This document shows, piece by piece, positions 18,045 through 28,574 of a DNA stretch of 64,000 bases. Origin of the DNA: Henningerozyma blattae CBS 6284 (lineage: Eukaryota; Ascomycota; Saccharomycetes; Saccharomycetales; Saccharomycetaceae). The notes below the pieces were generated by a model. It worked only from the letters and a program-made list of their open reading frames with translations, was not told the origin of the DNA and searched no databases. Position 1 is the first letter of the stretch; each line of letters starts with the position of its first letter. A program made the translations under genes and the position numbers. Location: positions 558,001-622,000 of the forward strand of contig NC_020186.1 of the NCBI RefSeq assembly GCF_000315915.1, in the 5' to 3' direction.

Positions 18045-20243
18045 TCAGTCAATAGTTGCAGTTGGATCTTTGCATGTAAATAATTTATAAAGACGCTTCT
18101 CTACATTTTCAGCTAATAAATATTTGCCATCTTTACCAGCTTTAAGTTTACCCATTGAAAAATCATGGTATAAAGATTGGAAACTTGGATATATAGAAGT
18201 TATATTTAACGCTTTTAATTCTGGAATTCGCCCAACTTCATGCAAAGCTTTCTTCAAGGTATCTGTTTTATTTTTGCCAGATTTTACCTTCATATATGCA
18301 TATTTCATAAACCTAATAGAAGGATCTTTTCTTTGTTTACCAATTAATGAAAGTAAATTTGGTAACAAATTTATAAATTCATTATCTGAATTAACTGTAA
18401 ATAATTTCACATTCCATAGTCTATCAATACTTCTCAAAATTTCTTTTAAATTATTTGATGCTAGTCCCAGTTGAGATACTCGCTCCAAGTTTTTAGAAAG
18501 CTTCTTTTGGCTCGCACTATTAGTATTATTTGAAAGCTGATTATTAACTTTCTCTCTATATATTCGATTTTCAATGCTTTCTAAGTCTCTTCTTAATTTG
18601 GAAATATCACATAATACTAATATTATAAATTTCTTATGATTTTGTAATTTTTTTATTTCATTTAAAATTGTCTTTTTAGATTCTTTATATTGTCTGAAGA
18701 AATCTTGAGCTGAATAATATAGTACGACAATACTCTCTTCAATAATTGTTTCTTCAGAGGGAAAATAAACATCAGAATTAAAATCATAAACACTGTCACA
18801 CTTTCTAAAAATTTCAATACTAGGTGTATTATTCGAAGTTGAATAGTTGATTTCTAATTTTGCAGGTTCTAATAAAGTATCAATAGCGTTAGTATTATCC
18901 TTAGTAAAATGGTCATATAAAAGTTTCGGAATACGAACCACAAGTGAAGATCTTGCAACTGTATTATCTCTATAAATTTGATTGACTTGTTTAAATAATT
19001 GGTTGTTGGTTTGAGTATGACGTCGTATTAAGTCAGTTGATTTTTCTTTGCTCAAATATTTACCATTAATAATATAAGATTCTAATGATGCCCAAGAAAA
19101 CCCATGAAATAGATTCTCTTTGCTACTATGCTCTGTATTTGGCTGAAACATATTATGATTTGTACAATCTGGAGTATTCGTTTTATCATCATCAAAGTCC
19201 CTTGTTGGTGATGTAGCATTAGAATTCAAATTGCTAGAGTAACTAATATCCTCTATTTCATCTAAAAATTTAGACAAGTTTAATTCAACTACATCATTAT
19301 GTAATTTAGTTGTACCTTGATTTTGAAAATTACTAGGAATATGAGGATCTACGATATTAATGTTATTTATTGGAGGTGATATAGCGTCATCATTGAATGG
19401 TCCAATTGAGGTATTAGAACTAGTATTTTCTACAAATAACTGACGATTATTATCTTCATTCTTTTCATTGCTTGGTTTTAGTCTTTTGTTATTTAATGCT
19501 GGAGTTTCTTGGAAGTTTGGGGTAGTGGGTACATTATTCTGAGAATTATTAGAATATACAGGGGTAGGTTGGGAAAGTGGCATATTTTCTAATGTATTAT
19601 TGTTTATTTCATAAGAACCTAGTCTTCTTTTATTACTTGCGAGTTCGGTTTCATCCTGTGAGGAACTGAAATACTTAGTGGATTTATTCCAACGTGCAGT
19701 AGTATTTTTCAAACTAATATCTTCATTTGGAGGAGTATGTTCATCTAATAATATTACACCTTCTTCAATAGAATCTGAATCATCACCAATATTTGAAAAT
19801 TTACCTTTCAAATCAATATCAGATGCATTATCTAAATCGATATTCAAACTACTATTACAAGTATCAGACAATATTTTATCTAAAATATTTTCTTTTCTAT
19901 TTTTTAGTTTAGTATAATAAGTTTGATTTGATGGTAGATCTTTAAAGGGATCTGTAATATTTGATCTGGATTTCACAACCGAGATATCGCCTAATGTAGA
20001 AGCATCATCAGAAAATGGTAAATCAATTTCTAAAGAGTTACCACCTTGACTTGATCTAATTACTTCTAGGGTAGTAATTTTAGTTTTTGGCGGAGATGAT
20101 TTTGGTATGGGTTCCAATAAGTTTGGAGAGTATTTTTCATTAGCATTTTCTTCATCTGAAGATATCGAAAATATTTCGACAACTTTTTTTACTGGTGTCT
20201 GTTGGTTTGTAATATCATCTAAAATTTCGATAACATCATCCAT
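18045..20243 (-). CDS. MMS4: Mus81-Mms4 endonuclease subunit Mms4
   Basis: Non-catalytic partner (EME1 family) of the structure-selective nuclease Mus81, which cleaves branched DNA such as replication and recombination intermediates. The 732-residue protein compares with 691 in S. cerevisiae. The N-terminal half is low-complexity, Ser/Asn/Asp-rich, with many SP or TP sites consistent with cell-cycle phosphorylation (known for Mms4). The C-terminal half has a degenerate XPF-type nuclease-like region with IILVLCDISKLRRDLESIENR and a helical C terminus. The intact ERKxxD nuclease motif is absent, as expected for the partner subunit. An MCB box (ACGCGT, 20359-20364) lies about 115 bp upstream. 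The assignment relies partly on position near FES1 and the YBR096W homologue. Confidence 0.82.
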   Translation of the reverse strand: MDDVIEILDDITNQQTPVKKVVEIFSISSDEENANEKYSPNLLEPIPKSSPPKTKITTLEVIRSSQGGNSLEIDLPFSDDASTLGDISVVKSRSNITDPFKDLPSNQTYYTKLKNRKENILDKILSDTCNSSLNIDLDNASDIDLKGKFSNIGDDSDSIEEGVILLDEHTPPNEDISLKNTTARWNKSTKYFSSSQDETELASNKRRLGSYEINNNTLENMPLSQPTPVYSNNSQNNVPTTPNFQETPALNNKRLKPSNEKNEDNNRQLFVENTSSNTSIGPFNDDAISPPINNINIVDPHIPSNFQNQGTTKLHNDVVELNLSKFLDEIEDISYSSNLNSNATSPTRDFDDDKTNTPDCTNHNMFQPNTEHSSKENLFHGFSWASLESYIINGKYLSKEKSTDLIRRHTQTNNQLFKQVNQIYRDNTVARSSLVVRIPKLLYDHFTKDNTNAIDTLLEPAKLEINYSTSNNTPSIEIFRKCDSVYDFNSDVYFPSEETIIEESIVVLYYSAQDFFRQYKESKKTILNEIKKLQNHKKFIILVLCDISKLRRDLESIENRIYREKVNNQLSNNTNSASQKKLSKNLERVSQLGLASNNLKEILRSIDRLWNVKLFTVNSDNEFINLLPNLLSLIGKQRKDPSIRFMKYAYMKVKSGKNKTDTLKKALHEVGRIPELKALNITSIYPSFQSLYHDFSMGKLKAGKDGKYLLAENVEKRLYKLFTCKDPTATID

Positions 20244-20358
20244 AATATTTTAGATGTTTGATATATTATATACTTTTTTATATTTTAAGTTAAATTTATT
20301 CAACTATTGTTCCTATTTAAATATGGTATACAAATGGCGTTTAAAAAAATGTGATTTT

Positions 20359-20364
20359 ACGCGT
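20359..20364. promoter_or_regulatory. MCB box upstream of MMS4
   Basis: Palindromic ACGCGT, the MBF (Mbp1-Swi6) target, about 115 bp upstream of the MMS4 start in a 254 bp intergenic gap. It suggests G1/S expression; inferred from the motif alone. Confidence 0.5.
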
Positions 20365-20497
20365 TTTTAATATTATAAAGTTCATTCGGTATTGTAGTAA
20401 AAAAATCTGAATTATATATACAATAAAACCAAGTAAAAACTGTACTTTATTGATAAAAGCATTTTTAGTTTGTTAGCACTTTATAATACAGGGATAT

Positions 20498-23400
20498 CTA
20501 TGAATTGTGGTTTTCAACCAAACTTTTGTGTAAACGATTGACGGCATTTTGATATCTTTGAAATGAAAGAACAGTAGTATCTTGATCATCTGTTGATTTT
20601 AGTTGGCCATTATATTTTTGATGTTCCTCACTAAAAGAAAGACGAAGCGCAACCTTTATTTCTTCGTTAGCGTAATCGAGTAGGTTTCCAGTCTCTAGAT
20701 GTTCGAAAAATTCATCTTCAGGAGATTGGCATAGTAAATAATAATTCAAGGATTTTGACATATCAATTCTAGTTGAATCAGAAACTATATTTCGCCATAA
20801 TAATTGAAGCGTCTCTATACTCTTGAGCATTTTTTTTGTACCTGTATAATTAATCACAGTAATTGAACTTCCACCAGAAATGAAAGCTTGATCACAAACT
20901 GAATCAATTCCATAAAAGATTAAATCTTCTACCTCTGAACTTATCTGTTTCTTAAATTTATTATCGAAAAAATTGACAGAGCTTACTAATTTAGATATAT
21001 GGGGACTTAGCTCAATACTGTCAGTTTCAAGATTCCAATTTTCTGTGTCTTTAAACAATAGGCCAATACCATAGATGCATCTGGATCGTATATCTAATCG
21101 TAAAGTGATTAGCAACCTGTAATATAAATCATTGAATTTACTAATAATTTGTTTAAATCTAGTAGTTGTTCCTTTATCCATGCAAATTTTTAAAGATTTT
21201 ATCTTTGAGACTGTAAAAATATCAAACGATTCAGAAAACGACCATTCCTTTCGAAGTACATCAATATCTAGAGAACCAAAGGATGAATAGTTATTATTTG
21301 CTGAGACGTTTTTATGTAATTCTGGAAGCCACTCTAATAGCCAGTGTATTGTGGTAGTAAAATGAATAATTGACTTTAGCTTATTATAGGAAGCAATACT
21401 ATCCTTCTCTAATCCATTTCCTTCCTGGAAAAAATCAGTGCAATGCTTAAATATTAACAAAGTATCTAGTTTTTCAAGTACGCTATCATTTTTACTTTCC
21501 TTTAGTAATATAGACTTTTCTGTGGCAATCAGTTTTTCATCTTGAAACCAAATATTCATTATATTTTTGTTAAATTTATCTTTATTAAAGCCAAGAAGTT
21601 CATCAAATAAAGAGTTATAATATTTAAGCAATTGTTCAACTAAATCAATAACAGAATTGGTGATAATATCTCGAAATACATTAGTAGTATTTAGCATGAA
21701 TAGAATATCAAAAAATAGATCCTGGAAATTTTTGGCAGATTGAAATAAAATTTTATTGTTGTTAATAGCTGTAATTGTAAATGGGTTAGATAAACTTACA
21801 TTTTTGTTAAACAGATGAGAAAAGGTGGCCTTAGTTCTAAGGAAAAAATTGTTGGACATATATTTAGTGAAGAATAACAATGGGTTTTGGAACTTCTTGT
21901 TATATTGGGTAGGGATTATATGAGATGTGACTTCACAATAGAATAAGAAGGGATCTAAAATAAATTTCATATTAAAAGTTGAAGGTGGAAGTAAAGGTTT
22001 CTCATGCTCAATAATTTCTTCAGAAATGTACACTGATGATAAATCTGATTTATTCGATATTGAAAATCCAGGAAATAAATCTGTTAGTAGATTTTTCAAC
22101 TCACTAGTTTGTTGTTGTAAAATGGAAGGTTCACTAGCATTGGCTTGTAGTGAAAATAGTTGCTTGTTTCTATTATTATCATTTTTGTCCTTTTGAAACG
22201 TTGGATGAGGATAACTTCCATCCAAATTTGAGTCTTCGGATGTCAGCAGTGGATCATTCAGATATCTGTTTAAAACAATTGTTATTTCACGAAACACATC
22301 ATTCCAAATAGCTTCTAGATTGTAAGTCGTTGCTAATTCTGTAGAGGATTGGAAATGAAGAATAATTGGAATACTCTCTGATATTACTATATGACATTGA
22401 ATTATGGAAGAAAATCTTACAAACATTTGCCAAAACCACTCTTTAATAAAGACTGAAAGAATATCTTTTAGAGAAAGACCAAATGTTTTCTTCATTGAAT
22501 TTGTAAATTGACGTAATGATGGATGCTCTTCAACTAATCGTGCTTTATTATTGGTTATCATAATACTAAGTTCCTCTCGCACATTATTAGTTAGAATTTG
22601 TAAAGCAAGAGGCAATCTTTTAATATCTCGCAAAATTGTTAAATATTCAAATAAATCCTTATAATGCGAGTCCCTCTCTCTTACTTGTGTAAAAGCAGTT
22701 ATTTTAGATGGTATTAAATTCTTTATACTTTCTAAAAACTCTTTTAAGTCTTGATTCATAAGTCGTGCTTGTTTCTGTATATCCATATTAATAATAGAAG
22801 ATAGATAATCCTCTATATTTGTTAAATTATCGCCTATATAAGTACTATGATTCTCAAATATAATAGTTTTCTTTATCATTTGTTCATTTTTGGAATAAAT
22901 AATTATTTTGATTTCCTCCATTACATTTTTAAATAATGTATGTTCATAGTTATCTAATTCATTCTTTAAAGATTTTAATTGTGGTATTTCCCATAATGAA
23001 TATTTATTTGCCAAAGTATAACTTTTCACAATGTTTCTTTGAACATCCAAGTATTCTCTGCTGGTCATATAATTTTCTATTTTACTTTTCATAACTAACA
23101 TTTCTTCGATTGCACTTAAGATATTTATTTGACTGTCAATTATGATTGATTTTTCATTCAAATTTTCTAAATTACCTTTATTTCTAGTAATATTTTCTTT
23201 CACTAAGTTCATATTACTTTGAATATCTGAAATATTACCTTGAGCTCTGTTTATAGAGTCTACAGCTATATCATAAGAGGCAATGTTAGTATTAAAAGAC
23301 TCGTAATTATCATATGCTACAGATCTTAAATCATGTCCAAATTTTTTTTGTAAGTCAGCAAACTCCTGTACTCTATGACCTAAGCCAATTGATGTTTCAT

Positions 23401-23590
23401 CCAGAAAATATAATGCCAACTCTAAAGGATTTGTATTAATAGATAATTCATTATTCCATTGAGCATTGACTCTGAGTAGATCTGATTCTAATTCATCTAT
23501 AGGTTTGCGAAATAGATCTTGTGATGGTGGAGCGTTAGAAAGCTGTACACCACGATGCCTTAAAACCCGATGGTTCCTTAAAGTTGGCAT
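20498..23590 (-). CDS. SEC8: Exocyst subunit Sec8
   Basis: Large exocyst subunit for polarised vesicle tethering. It is 1030 residues, against 1065 in S. cerevisiae. The N terminus (VLRHRGVQLSNAPPSQDLF) and the following coiled-coil region, with SYDIAVDSINRAQGNISDIQ and NRNKGNLENL-like heptads, match Sec8/CATCHR-family proteins. The remainder is helical throughout, without catalytic motifs. A conserved ERDSHYKDLFEYL segment precedes the mid-domain and the C terminus carries LSFSEEHQKYNGQL. It begins with an ATG at 23590 in a gap shared with the 3' end of the YBR096W homologue. In S. cerevisiae the gene is YPR055W, the neighbour of TFB4; here MMS4 and other YBR-type genes lie between them. Confidence 0.94.
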   Translation of the reverse strand: MPTLRNHRVLRHRGVQLSNAPPSQDLFRKPIDELESDLLRVNAQWNNELSINTNPLELALYFLDETSIGLGHRVQEFADLQKKFGHDLRSVAYDNYESFNTNIASYDIAVDSINRAQGNISDIQSNMNLVKENITRNKGNLENLNEKSIIIDSQINILSAIEEMLVMKSKIENYMTSREYLDVQRNIVKSYTLANKYSLWEIPQLKSLKNELDNYEHTLFKNVMEEIKIIIYSKNEQMIKKTIIFENHSTYIGDNLTNIEDYLSSIINMDIQKQARLMNQDLKEFLESIKNLIPSKITAFTQVRERDSHYKDLFEYLTILRDIKRLPLALQILTNNVREELSIMITNNKARLVEEHPSLRQFTNSMKKTFGLSLKDILSVFIKEWFWQMFVRFSSIIQCHIVISESIPIILHFQSSTELATTYNLEAIWNDVFREITIVLNRYLNDPLLTSEDSNLDGSYPHPTFQKDKNDNNRNKQLFSLQANASEPSILQQQTSELKNLLTDLFPGFSISNKSDLSSVYISEEIIEHEKPLLPPSTFNMKFILDPFLFYCEVTSHIIPTQYNKKFQNPLLFFTKYMSNNFFLRTKATFSHLFNKNVSLSNPFTITAINNNKILFQSAKNFQDLFFDILFMLNTTNVFRDIITNSVIDLVEQLLKYYNSLFDELLGFNKDKFNKNIMNIWFQDEKLIATEKSILLKESKNDSVLEKLDTLLIFKHCTDFFQEGNGLEKDSIASYNKLKSIIHFTTTIHWLLEWLPELHKNVSANNNYSSFGSLDIDVLRKEWSFSESFDIFTVSKIKSLKICMDKGTTTRFKQIISKFNDLYYRLLITLRLDIRSRCIYGIGLLFKDTENWNLETDSIELSPHISKLVSSVNFFDNKFKKQISSEVEDLIFYGIDSVCDQAFISGGSSITVINYTGTKKMLKSIETLQLLWRNIVSDSTRIDMSKSLNYYLLCQSPEDEFFEHLETGNLLDYANEEIKVALRLSFSEEHQKYNGQLKSTDDQDTTVLSFQRYQNAVNRLHKSLVENHNS

Positions 23591-24079
23591 GGTTATATAA
23601 ACTTAAATAACTGATATTGTCAATGATTTCTTTTTTTGTTGTTGCTTTTTGATTTTTCTAGATCTGCAGTTTAAAAAATATTAAAAATACTTAAATACTA
23701 GAACTTAATTTAACTTTACAGTAAATTTCATTTCTAATCATACGCTTTAGGTAAATAATACCCTATTTTTTCAATGTTCCACCTTGAAATATTACCGGAG
23801 TTGTAAACAAATGACGCCAAATATTTAACATTTAATTAACTGTCAAAAATAGTAAATAAAAAATTTTTATATATAAGGTTACATTAAGAGCCAGCGAGCC
23901 TTGGATGAGTATGAAATAGCTATATCTATAACTAGTTATATTTATTTATATAGTTAGTTAGTTAGTTAATATTTTAATTTAAGTTGAACAAAAAAAAAAA
24001 AAAAGAAAATACATAGATAAAATGAGAACTATTTTCTCTATAAAAAAAAGATGACAATTAATCTTAAATGCTAGGAAAT
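23591..24079. other. Spacer SEC8 - YBR096W homologue
   Basis: 489 bp with the SEC8 promoter and the 3' flank of the next gene. It contains a short TAGT tandem repeat at 23951-23968 and a 14-base A-run near 23991-24004. No gene seen. Confidence 0.5.
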
Positions 24080-24766
24080 TTATAATTGAATATTAGAAGT
24101 AGTCATTTCTTCTAAGGGGCCAGTTTCATGAAAACCACAGTCATTGACCAATATTTTCAAATTCTTTTCAGATAAAGCAGCAGCATCTGCATTGTAAAGT
24201 CCACATACTTCTAATGCGTCCTTTGGTTTAATAGTTTTTCTACCATCTTTCAAAACATACTTTGTTAATGAAATGGAGCATAAAATCTTATCATTATTCT
24301 TAGTAAATTTACTCAAGACATAAATCCACTTTTCATCCCAACATAAAATTTGTGAAGTAACGTTGTATCTTTCAAATGGGGAAATCTCTTTTAGAAAATT
24401 TGTAAAAACGTTTGCTACTGGAACATAAGGCCATTTTTTAGATTTCAAGAACAATTTTTGGAAGATACTTAACATTAATTCACCTCTACTAATATCTAAT
24501 TCAGAAAAATAAGTAGAGTTGTTTTTATGAAAGTATAAATCACATTCCCATGGAGAAGCATAAGTGGAATACTTACTATGAGCAAAACAACCATATTTAC
24601 TCTTTTGTAGAGTCTCAATATTTAATGTTTCCTTTCCTGTAAAATATGGTTTGAATAATAATCTACAAACATGGTAATAGAATCTAATAAAATAAGCACC
24701 AGGTAAAGTTTTGTAAGAGGAGATCAAATAAACTATTGTCAGGTATTTAATAGCAGTGGAAAACAT
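24080..24766 (-). CDS. YBR096W-like protein, thioesterase-fold (THEM6-like)
   Basis: Homologue of the uncharacterised S. cerevisiae ER protein YBR096W (230 residues). With the ATG at 24766 the product is 228 residues; 17 extra upstream in-frame codons would need a TTG start. The N-terminal 30 residues form a hydrophobic segment (YLTIVYLISSYKTLPGAYFIRFYY) likely to anchor the protein. It continues with a stretch resembling hot-dog thioesterases of the THEM6 type: WECDLYFHKNNSTYFSELDISRGELM. No enzymatic activity has been shown to my knowledge. The neighbour PBY1 (YBR094W) supports the identity. RXT2, which separates these two genes in S. cerevisiae, is absent. Confidence 0.82.
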   Translation of the reverse strand: MFSTAIKYLTIVYLISSYKTLPGAYFIRFYYHVCRLLFKPYFTGKETLNIETLQKSKYGCFAHSKYSTYASPWECDLYFHKNNSTYFSELDISRGELMLSIFQKLFLKSKKWPYVPVANVFTNFLKEISPFERYNVTSQILCWDEKWIYVLSKFTKNNDKILCSISLTKYVLKDGRKTIKPKDALEVCGLYNADAAALSEKNLKILVNDCGFHETGPLEEMTTSNIQL

Positions 24767-25210
24767 TTTTGTACCCTTAATGAACCTTAGTAGACTAAAT
24801 ATTTGCGATGTAAACAAAGATTACAAGTTATTGCAAAATAGTTAAATAATGTCTAGATTCTTAAAAGTAATGCATATATTCTTTATTCTATATATTTATA
24901 TATATATATATTATAAGGTAAGACGGAGTGTGTTTTAGTTTCATTTGCTTTCGGCTCTAAGCTAAACACCGTGTTTTGGAAGTTTTGCTATTTTCCGAGG
25001 TGTCTCAGGATTCAAGTATAAATTAAAAACTCCGTAGTATATAACCTCTATGATGTTATAGACATTAGTAATTAACAAATGATAATGGCTTGAATCAATA
25101 AAGGATATTGTATGATTGTTTAAGTGCAGAAACTAGATAACATTTTTTTTTAAAAAAAAGTACAAATAATTATAAAGAGTGAGTATGCAATATAAATAAT
25201 GCGTGTGATG
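24767..25210. other. Spacer PBY1 - YBR096W homologue
   Basis: 444 bp containing the promoter of the YBR096W homologue and the PBY1 3' flank. An AT dinucleotide stretch (about 24892-24912) lies about 130-150 bp upstream of the start. Nothing else recognised. Confidence 0.5.
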
Positions 25211-27430
25211 CTACCAACTATTAGATGTATGGTCCAATACTTTGGTAAAAGAAGACTTAGCATCTGGGAGAACATTGAAACTCTTGTTGAAAAATGGTAA
25301 GACACAGAACTTGACAGTATTGTCGAACAATTGATCAATTAATCCCTTTAATTCGTCACCAGTTTGTTTAAAATCTGGATACGCGTTAACTTCCAATATT
25401 TTGACATTGTAATCTGAATCCACCAATAAATCAACACCATATGTTTCAAAAGCGTTTGGTAAAGGTTGAAAATTTATTCTGTTTACTGTTGCAGCAGCAA
25501 GGAATAAGTCATGTGCTATTTCATGAATTTGATCAATGTATTTTTTTTTTGTTTCGGTAGATATGTCCTTTAAATTATTGAATTCCATAACAGATAATTC
25601 TTTACCATTCCCCTCTTGTAAACATGTATTTGTTAAATGGCATTCCAAGTCTTGATGGTTAGTGGCAGTGTATGATTCTTCGTCTAATTTCTTGAATGGA
25701 GTTGGTGCAAATAATGCAAGCATTCTGTCGTATACAAAGACTTGTAAGTCACTCTTACACGTGATATAACATCTAATATGGAATTTCTTATTATTCATCG
25801 ATGGTAATAATAAAGGATTCTTCAAGTATTCTTGAACGATAAAATGGCGTAACTGCGATATAATAATCTTATTTTCATTATCATTTTCATCGACATTTTC
25901 ATCGGGTTCATCATCAAATGAATCAAAAATAGATTGTAAATCTTCAATGGTTTTAAAAACTCTAATACCTTGACCTTTATCACTCATACTTGGCTTTACA
26001 ATCCACCATTTTTTAGATTCGATATTTTCCAATTCTTGTCTTAATTCCCAATTTTCATCCAACGAATCATCTAGAAATTCAGCGTAATCCAGATCTAAGA
26101 TAAATGATTCCAAAAATGACTGAACTAATATAGATTCAGGATGTTTAACGATGTAATTTTTAATAGTATCAGCCAAATAATGCTTTCTAATTAAAGCCTT
26201 TCGGTAGATGTATGAATTTGCATAATAATTATTAGGTTCAGATAATAATCTTGCCATATCTAATTGTTCATAATCCCCATAGTGAAAAATCTTAGAAGTA
26301 CTTTTAATAGACTCTTTTGATAATTCGGATTGAAAATCAACATTTGGTAAATATCTTTTCAAGGCATTTAGTAATGGATTATAAATGTATTCTGTCTTTG
26401 GGATACTAACAACAGACAAGAGTTGTTTGTTTCCATTTACTTTCTTATTTAAAACTATATCATCTCTAGGAATAATAATTTCTTTATCAAAATATTCAGA
26501 AGTTTTATCAAATGAATGGAATACTGCTCTAATTGGAGTTACGCAGATTAATTTTCTATCGATTAAATGCATATCATATTCACTATCCTTGATTGAATGC
26601 CTTGAGTTTTCATGTAAATCAAAATTTGGAGACCAATTAAACGTGATTGCTTCTGATTTGGAACCATCTTGGATATCTTGTGTTTTACCAATGTTATATA
26701 TTGGACCTTCATACATACAAGTCCATCTATTCTCCCAAATTGGAGCGTACTTCACTTTGGTATCAAAATTCAATTCATGAGTAAGTGGAATATTAATTGA
26801 ATACAAATCATAGTTCTGGTCCCAGTTGCTTAGCAAATATTGAAGCACTTCAATGGAACGAGCAGAAGCAATTTCCATCACAGCTGAGTCTACTACTTGA
26901 ACACCATTATAATATGCCCAAGATATAGCAATAGCCTTAGTATCAGAACATATTACAGATTCCAATGCGGCACCAACAGTTCCACTTGAAGTAATATATG
27001 CAGCAGATGTATTTTTACCAACATTGGGGCCAGATATCAATAAATCAAATTTCTTTAAGCATAATTTATATAAGCCAATGTTAGCGCATGATGCTGGAGT
27101 TCCGTTTATTAAAACCCATTCTATTGTATCTTTTGGTAATGGTTTAGTTGATTCACGAGGTAATAAAGAGTCTGTGCAAGAATATTGTGGTAAGTTATAA
27201 GGTCCCCTGTAAGAATTGTCATTCGCATTAACATCGGAATATAAAAATTGTGCAGATAATTTTCTACCAGCTAAATGAGCTTTACCAATCCATGATTTCT
27301 GAGTATCTGGTACACAAACAGTTATTTCCCACTCAGGATGGCACTTTTTCAAATATTGAATAAAAGGTCTAATATAAGGAGAAAATATATCATTCAATGG
27401 GCCGTCATCGTTTGTAATTAAAACTTTCAT
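25211..27430 (-). CDS. PBY1: P-body protein Pby1, SurE-like plus tubulin-tyrosine-ligase-like domains
   Basis: Pby1 is a processing-body component that associates with the mRNA decapping machinery. Two domains are visible. An N-terminal SurE-like phosphatase fold (about 1-300) starts MKVLITNDDGPLNDIFS and contains LLISGPNVGKNTSAAYITSSGTVGAALE. A C-terminal ATP-grasp/TTL domain (about 390-735) has KKWWIVKPSMSDKGQGIRVF, FIVQEYLKNPLLL and the LEVNAYPDFKQTG active-site strand. It is 739 residues, compared with 753 in S. cerevisiae. Whether the SurE half is active is unknown; the NDD metal motif is present. The protein ends in HTSNSW. It follows the YBR094W-YBR096W order. Confidence 0.95.
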   Translation of the reverse strand: MKVLITNDDGPLNDIFSPYIRPFIQYLKKCHPEWEITVCVPDTQKSWIGKAHLAGRKLSAQFLYSDVNANDNSYRGPYNLPQYSCTDSLLPRESTKPLPKDTIEWVLINGTPASCANIGLYKLCLKKFDLLISGPNVGKNTSAAYITSSGTVGAALESVICSDTKAIAISWAYYNGVQVVDSAVMEIASARSIEVLQYLLSNWDQNYDLYSINIPLTHELNFDTKVKYAPIWENRWTCMYEGPIYNIGKTQDIQDGSKSEAITFNWSPNFDLHENSRHSIKDSEYDMHLIDRKLICVTPIRAVFHSFDKTSEYFDKEIIIPRDDIVLNKKVNGNKQLLSVVSIPKTEYIYNPLLNALKRYLPNVDFQSELSKESIKSTSKIFHYGDYEQLDMARLLSEPNNYYANSYIYRKALIRKHYLADTIKNYIVKHPESILVQSFLESFILDLDYAEFLDDSLDENWELRQELENIESKKWWIVKPSMSDKGQGIRVFKTIEDLQSIFDSFDDEPDENVDENDNENKIIISQLRHFIVQEYLKNPLLLPSMNNKKFHIRCYITCKSDLQVFVYDRMLALFAPTPFKKLDEESYTATNHQDLECHLTNTCLQEGNGKELSVMEFNNLKDISTETKKKYIDQIHEIAHDLFLAAATVNRINFQPLPNAFETYGVDLLVDSDYNVKILEVNAYPDFKQTGDELKGLIDQLFDNTVKFCVLPFFNKSFNVLPDAKSSFTKVLDHTSNSW

Positions 27431-27720
27431 ATTTAGATGGGAATGTCTAATTAAGGGAGAATTTTTTTTTCTTTTCGAATTTATTTCTAAAATTTGTCGA
27501 AAAAAAATAGATTATTTTACTTTCTTAACTCAGCTACATGTATATTTCATATTTTTTTTAATTTATTTTTCTATTATTACAATTAATTTTTTTTAGCGGA
27601 AATGATTTTATTATCTAAATTAAAAAAAAATAAGAAAAATGTTAAATGTAGAGTGCAGATTATCACAACTTAAATAACCAGATACAATAAGTTTAGTATA
27701 CTCTCTATATATATATCAAG

Positions 27721-28086
27721 ATGTCTTTATTCCTAAACGCATTTAATGCACAAGAGGCAGACCCTGTAAAGATCGAAAATGCTACCACGCAATTTATGAT
27801 GATGCAAAGAACATTCAATGGAATTTTAGATACCTGCATGGCAAAATGTCTTCAATTAAACCAAGGTGATAGTGGTGATCTAGCTAAAGGAGAACAAGTA
27901 TGCGTGGATAGATGCGTTGCTAAGATATTTAGAACACACATGATTGTGCATGAGCATTTACGAGGGGATATGTTCCGTGGTAGAGACACACTTACCAAAT
28001 TACAACCCAGAATAATTGCAGATGGAGATAAGATTGAAGTCACCAAGCTAGAATTGAAACTTATTGAAGAGGGTAGAAAATCTTAA
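27721..28086 (+). CDS. TIM12: Mitochondrial inner-membrane import protein Tim12
   Basis: Small TIM chaperone that docks the Tim9-Tim10 complex on the TIM22 carrier translocase in the intermembrane space. It has the twin CX3C signature: C39-x3-C43 and C61-x3-C65, within DTCMAKC and GEQVCVDRCVAK. It is 121 residues, against 109 in S. cerevisiae Tim12, beginning MSLFLNAF (MSFFLNSL in S. cerevisiae). The extended C-terminal tail, about residues 85-121, is where Tim12 differs from Tim9/Tim10 and is thought to mediate membrane association. Small TIMs are imported by the Mia40 disulphide relay and need no cleavable signal. The ATG follows an AT-rich leader. Confidence 0.93.
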   Translation: MSLFLNAFNAQEADPVKIENATTQFMMMQRTFNGILDTCMAKCLQLNQGDSGDLAKGEQVCVDRCVAKIFRTHMIVHEHLRGDMFRGRDTLTKLQPRIIADGDKIEVTKLELKLIEEGRKS

Positions 28087-28574
28087 GCTTCTTAGTTAAA
28101 ATACATCAAAAACTCCAAAACTGTATAGTAGAAATTGCATTAGATGGAAGAGATAAATATCTTCCATCTTATAATATCTGACATTCATAGAACATGTATA
28201 TAGTCCTTCTAACAAGCTATTATATTAATACTGATTAATTATCATTTTCTTGTATTCTTGCGTTACAAAGCAATGGACAACTAGGTATAGTGGATTGCAC
28301 GTGATCTTTGAATTACCTAGGTTTCTTCTTCAAAACACGTAAATGAAATGTGAGACGCGTCAACTTTCACATTGGCAATATTCGTATCGAACAATGAAAA
28401 AAGTATAAAAAGAAGATCTAAATCAATTAGCGAAAATTGTAAAATTCAATAAATTCGATTATAATTATTAACATTTTAATATTTTTTTTTCTAGCCATTT
28501 TTTCATTTGTGGAACAGAACATATTGACTGTAAAATAAACACTTTTTATTAAAACTAAAACTGAACACGAAAAA
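28087..28574. other. Spacer TIM12-POL30 with E-box and MCB
   Basis: 488 bp. It contains CACGTG at 28298-28303 and an MCB box (listed separately), then AT-rich leader sequence before POL30. No RNA gene seen. Confidence 0.55.
28355..28360. promoter_or_regulatory. MCB box upstream of POL30
   Basis: ACGCGT about 215 bp upstream of the PCNA start. S. cerevisiae POL30 is a known MBF target activated at G1/S, so a conserved role is likely. Confidence 0.7.
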
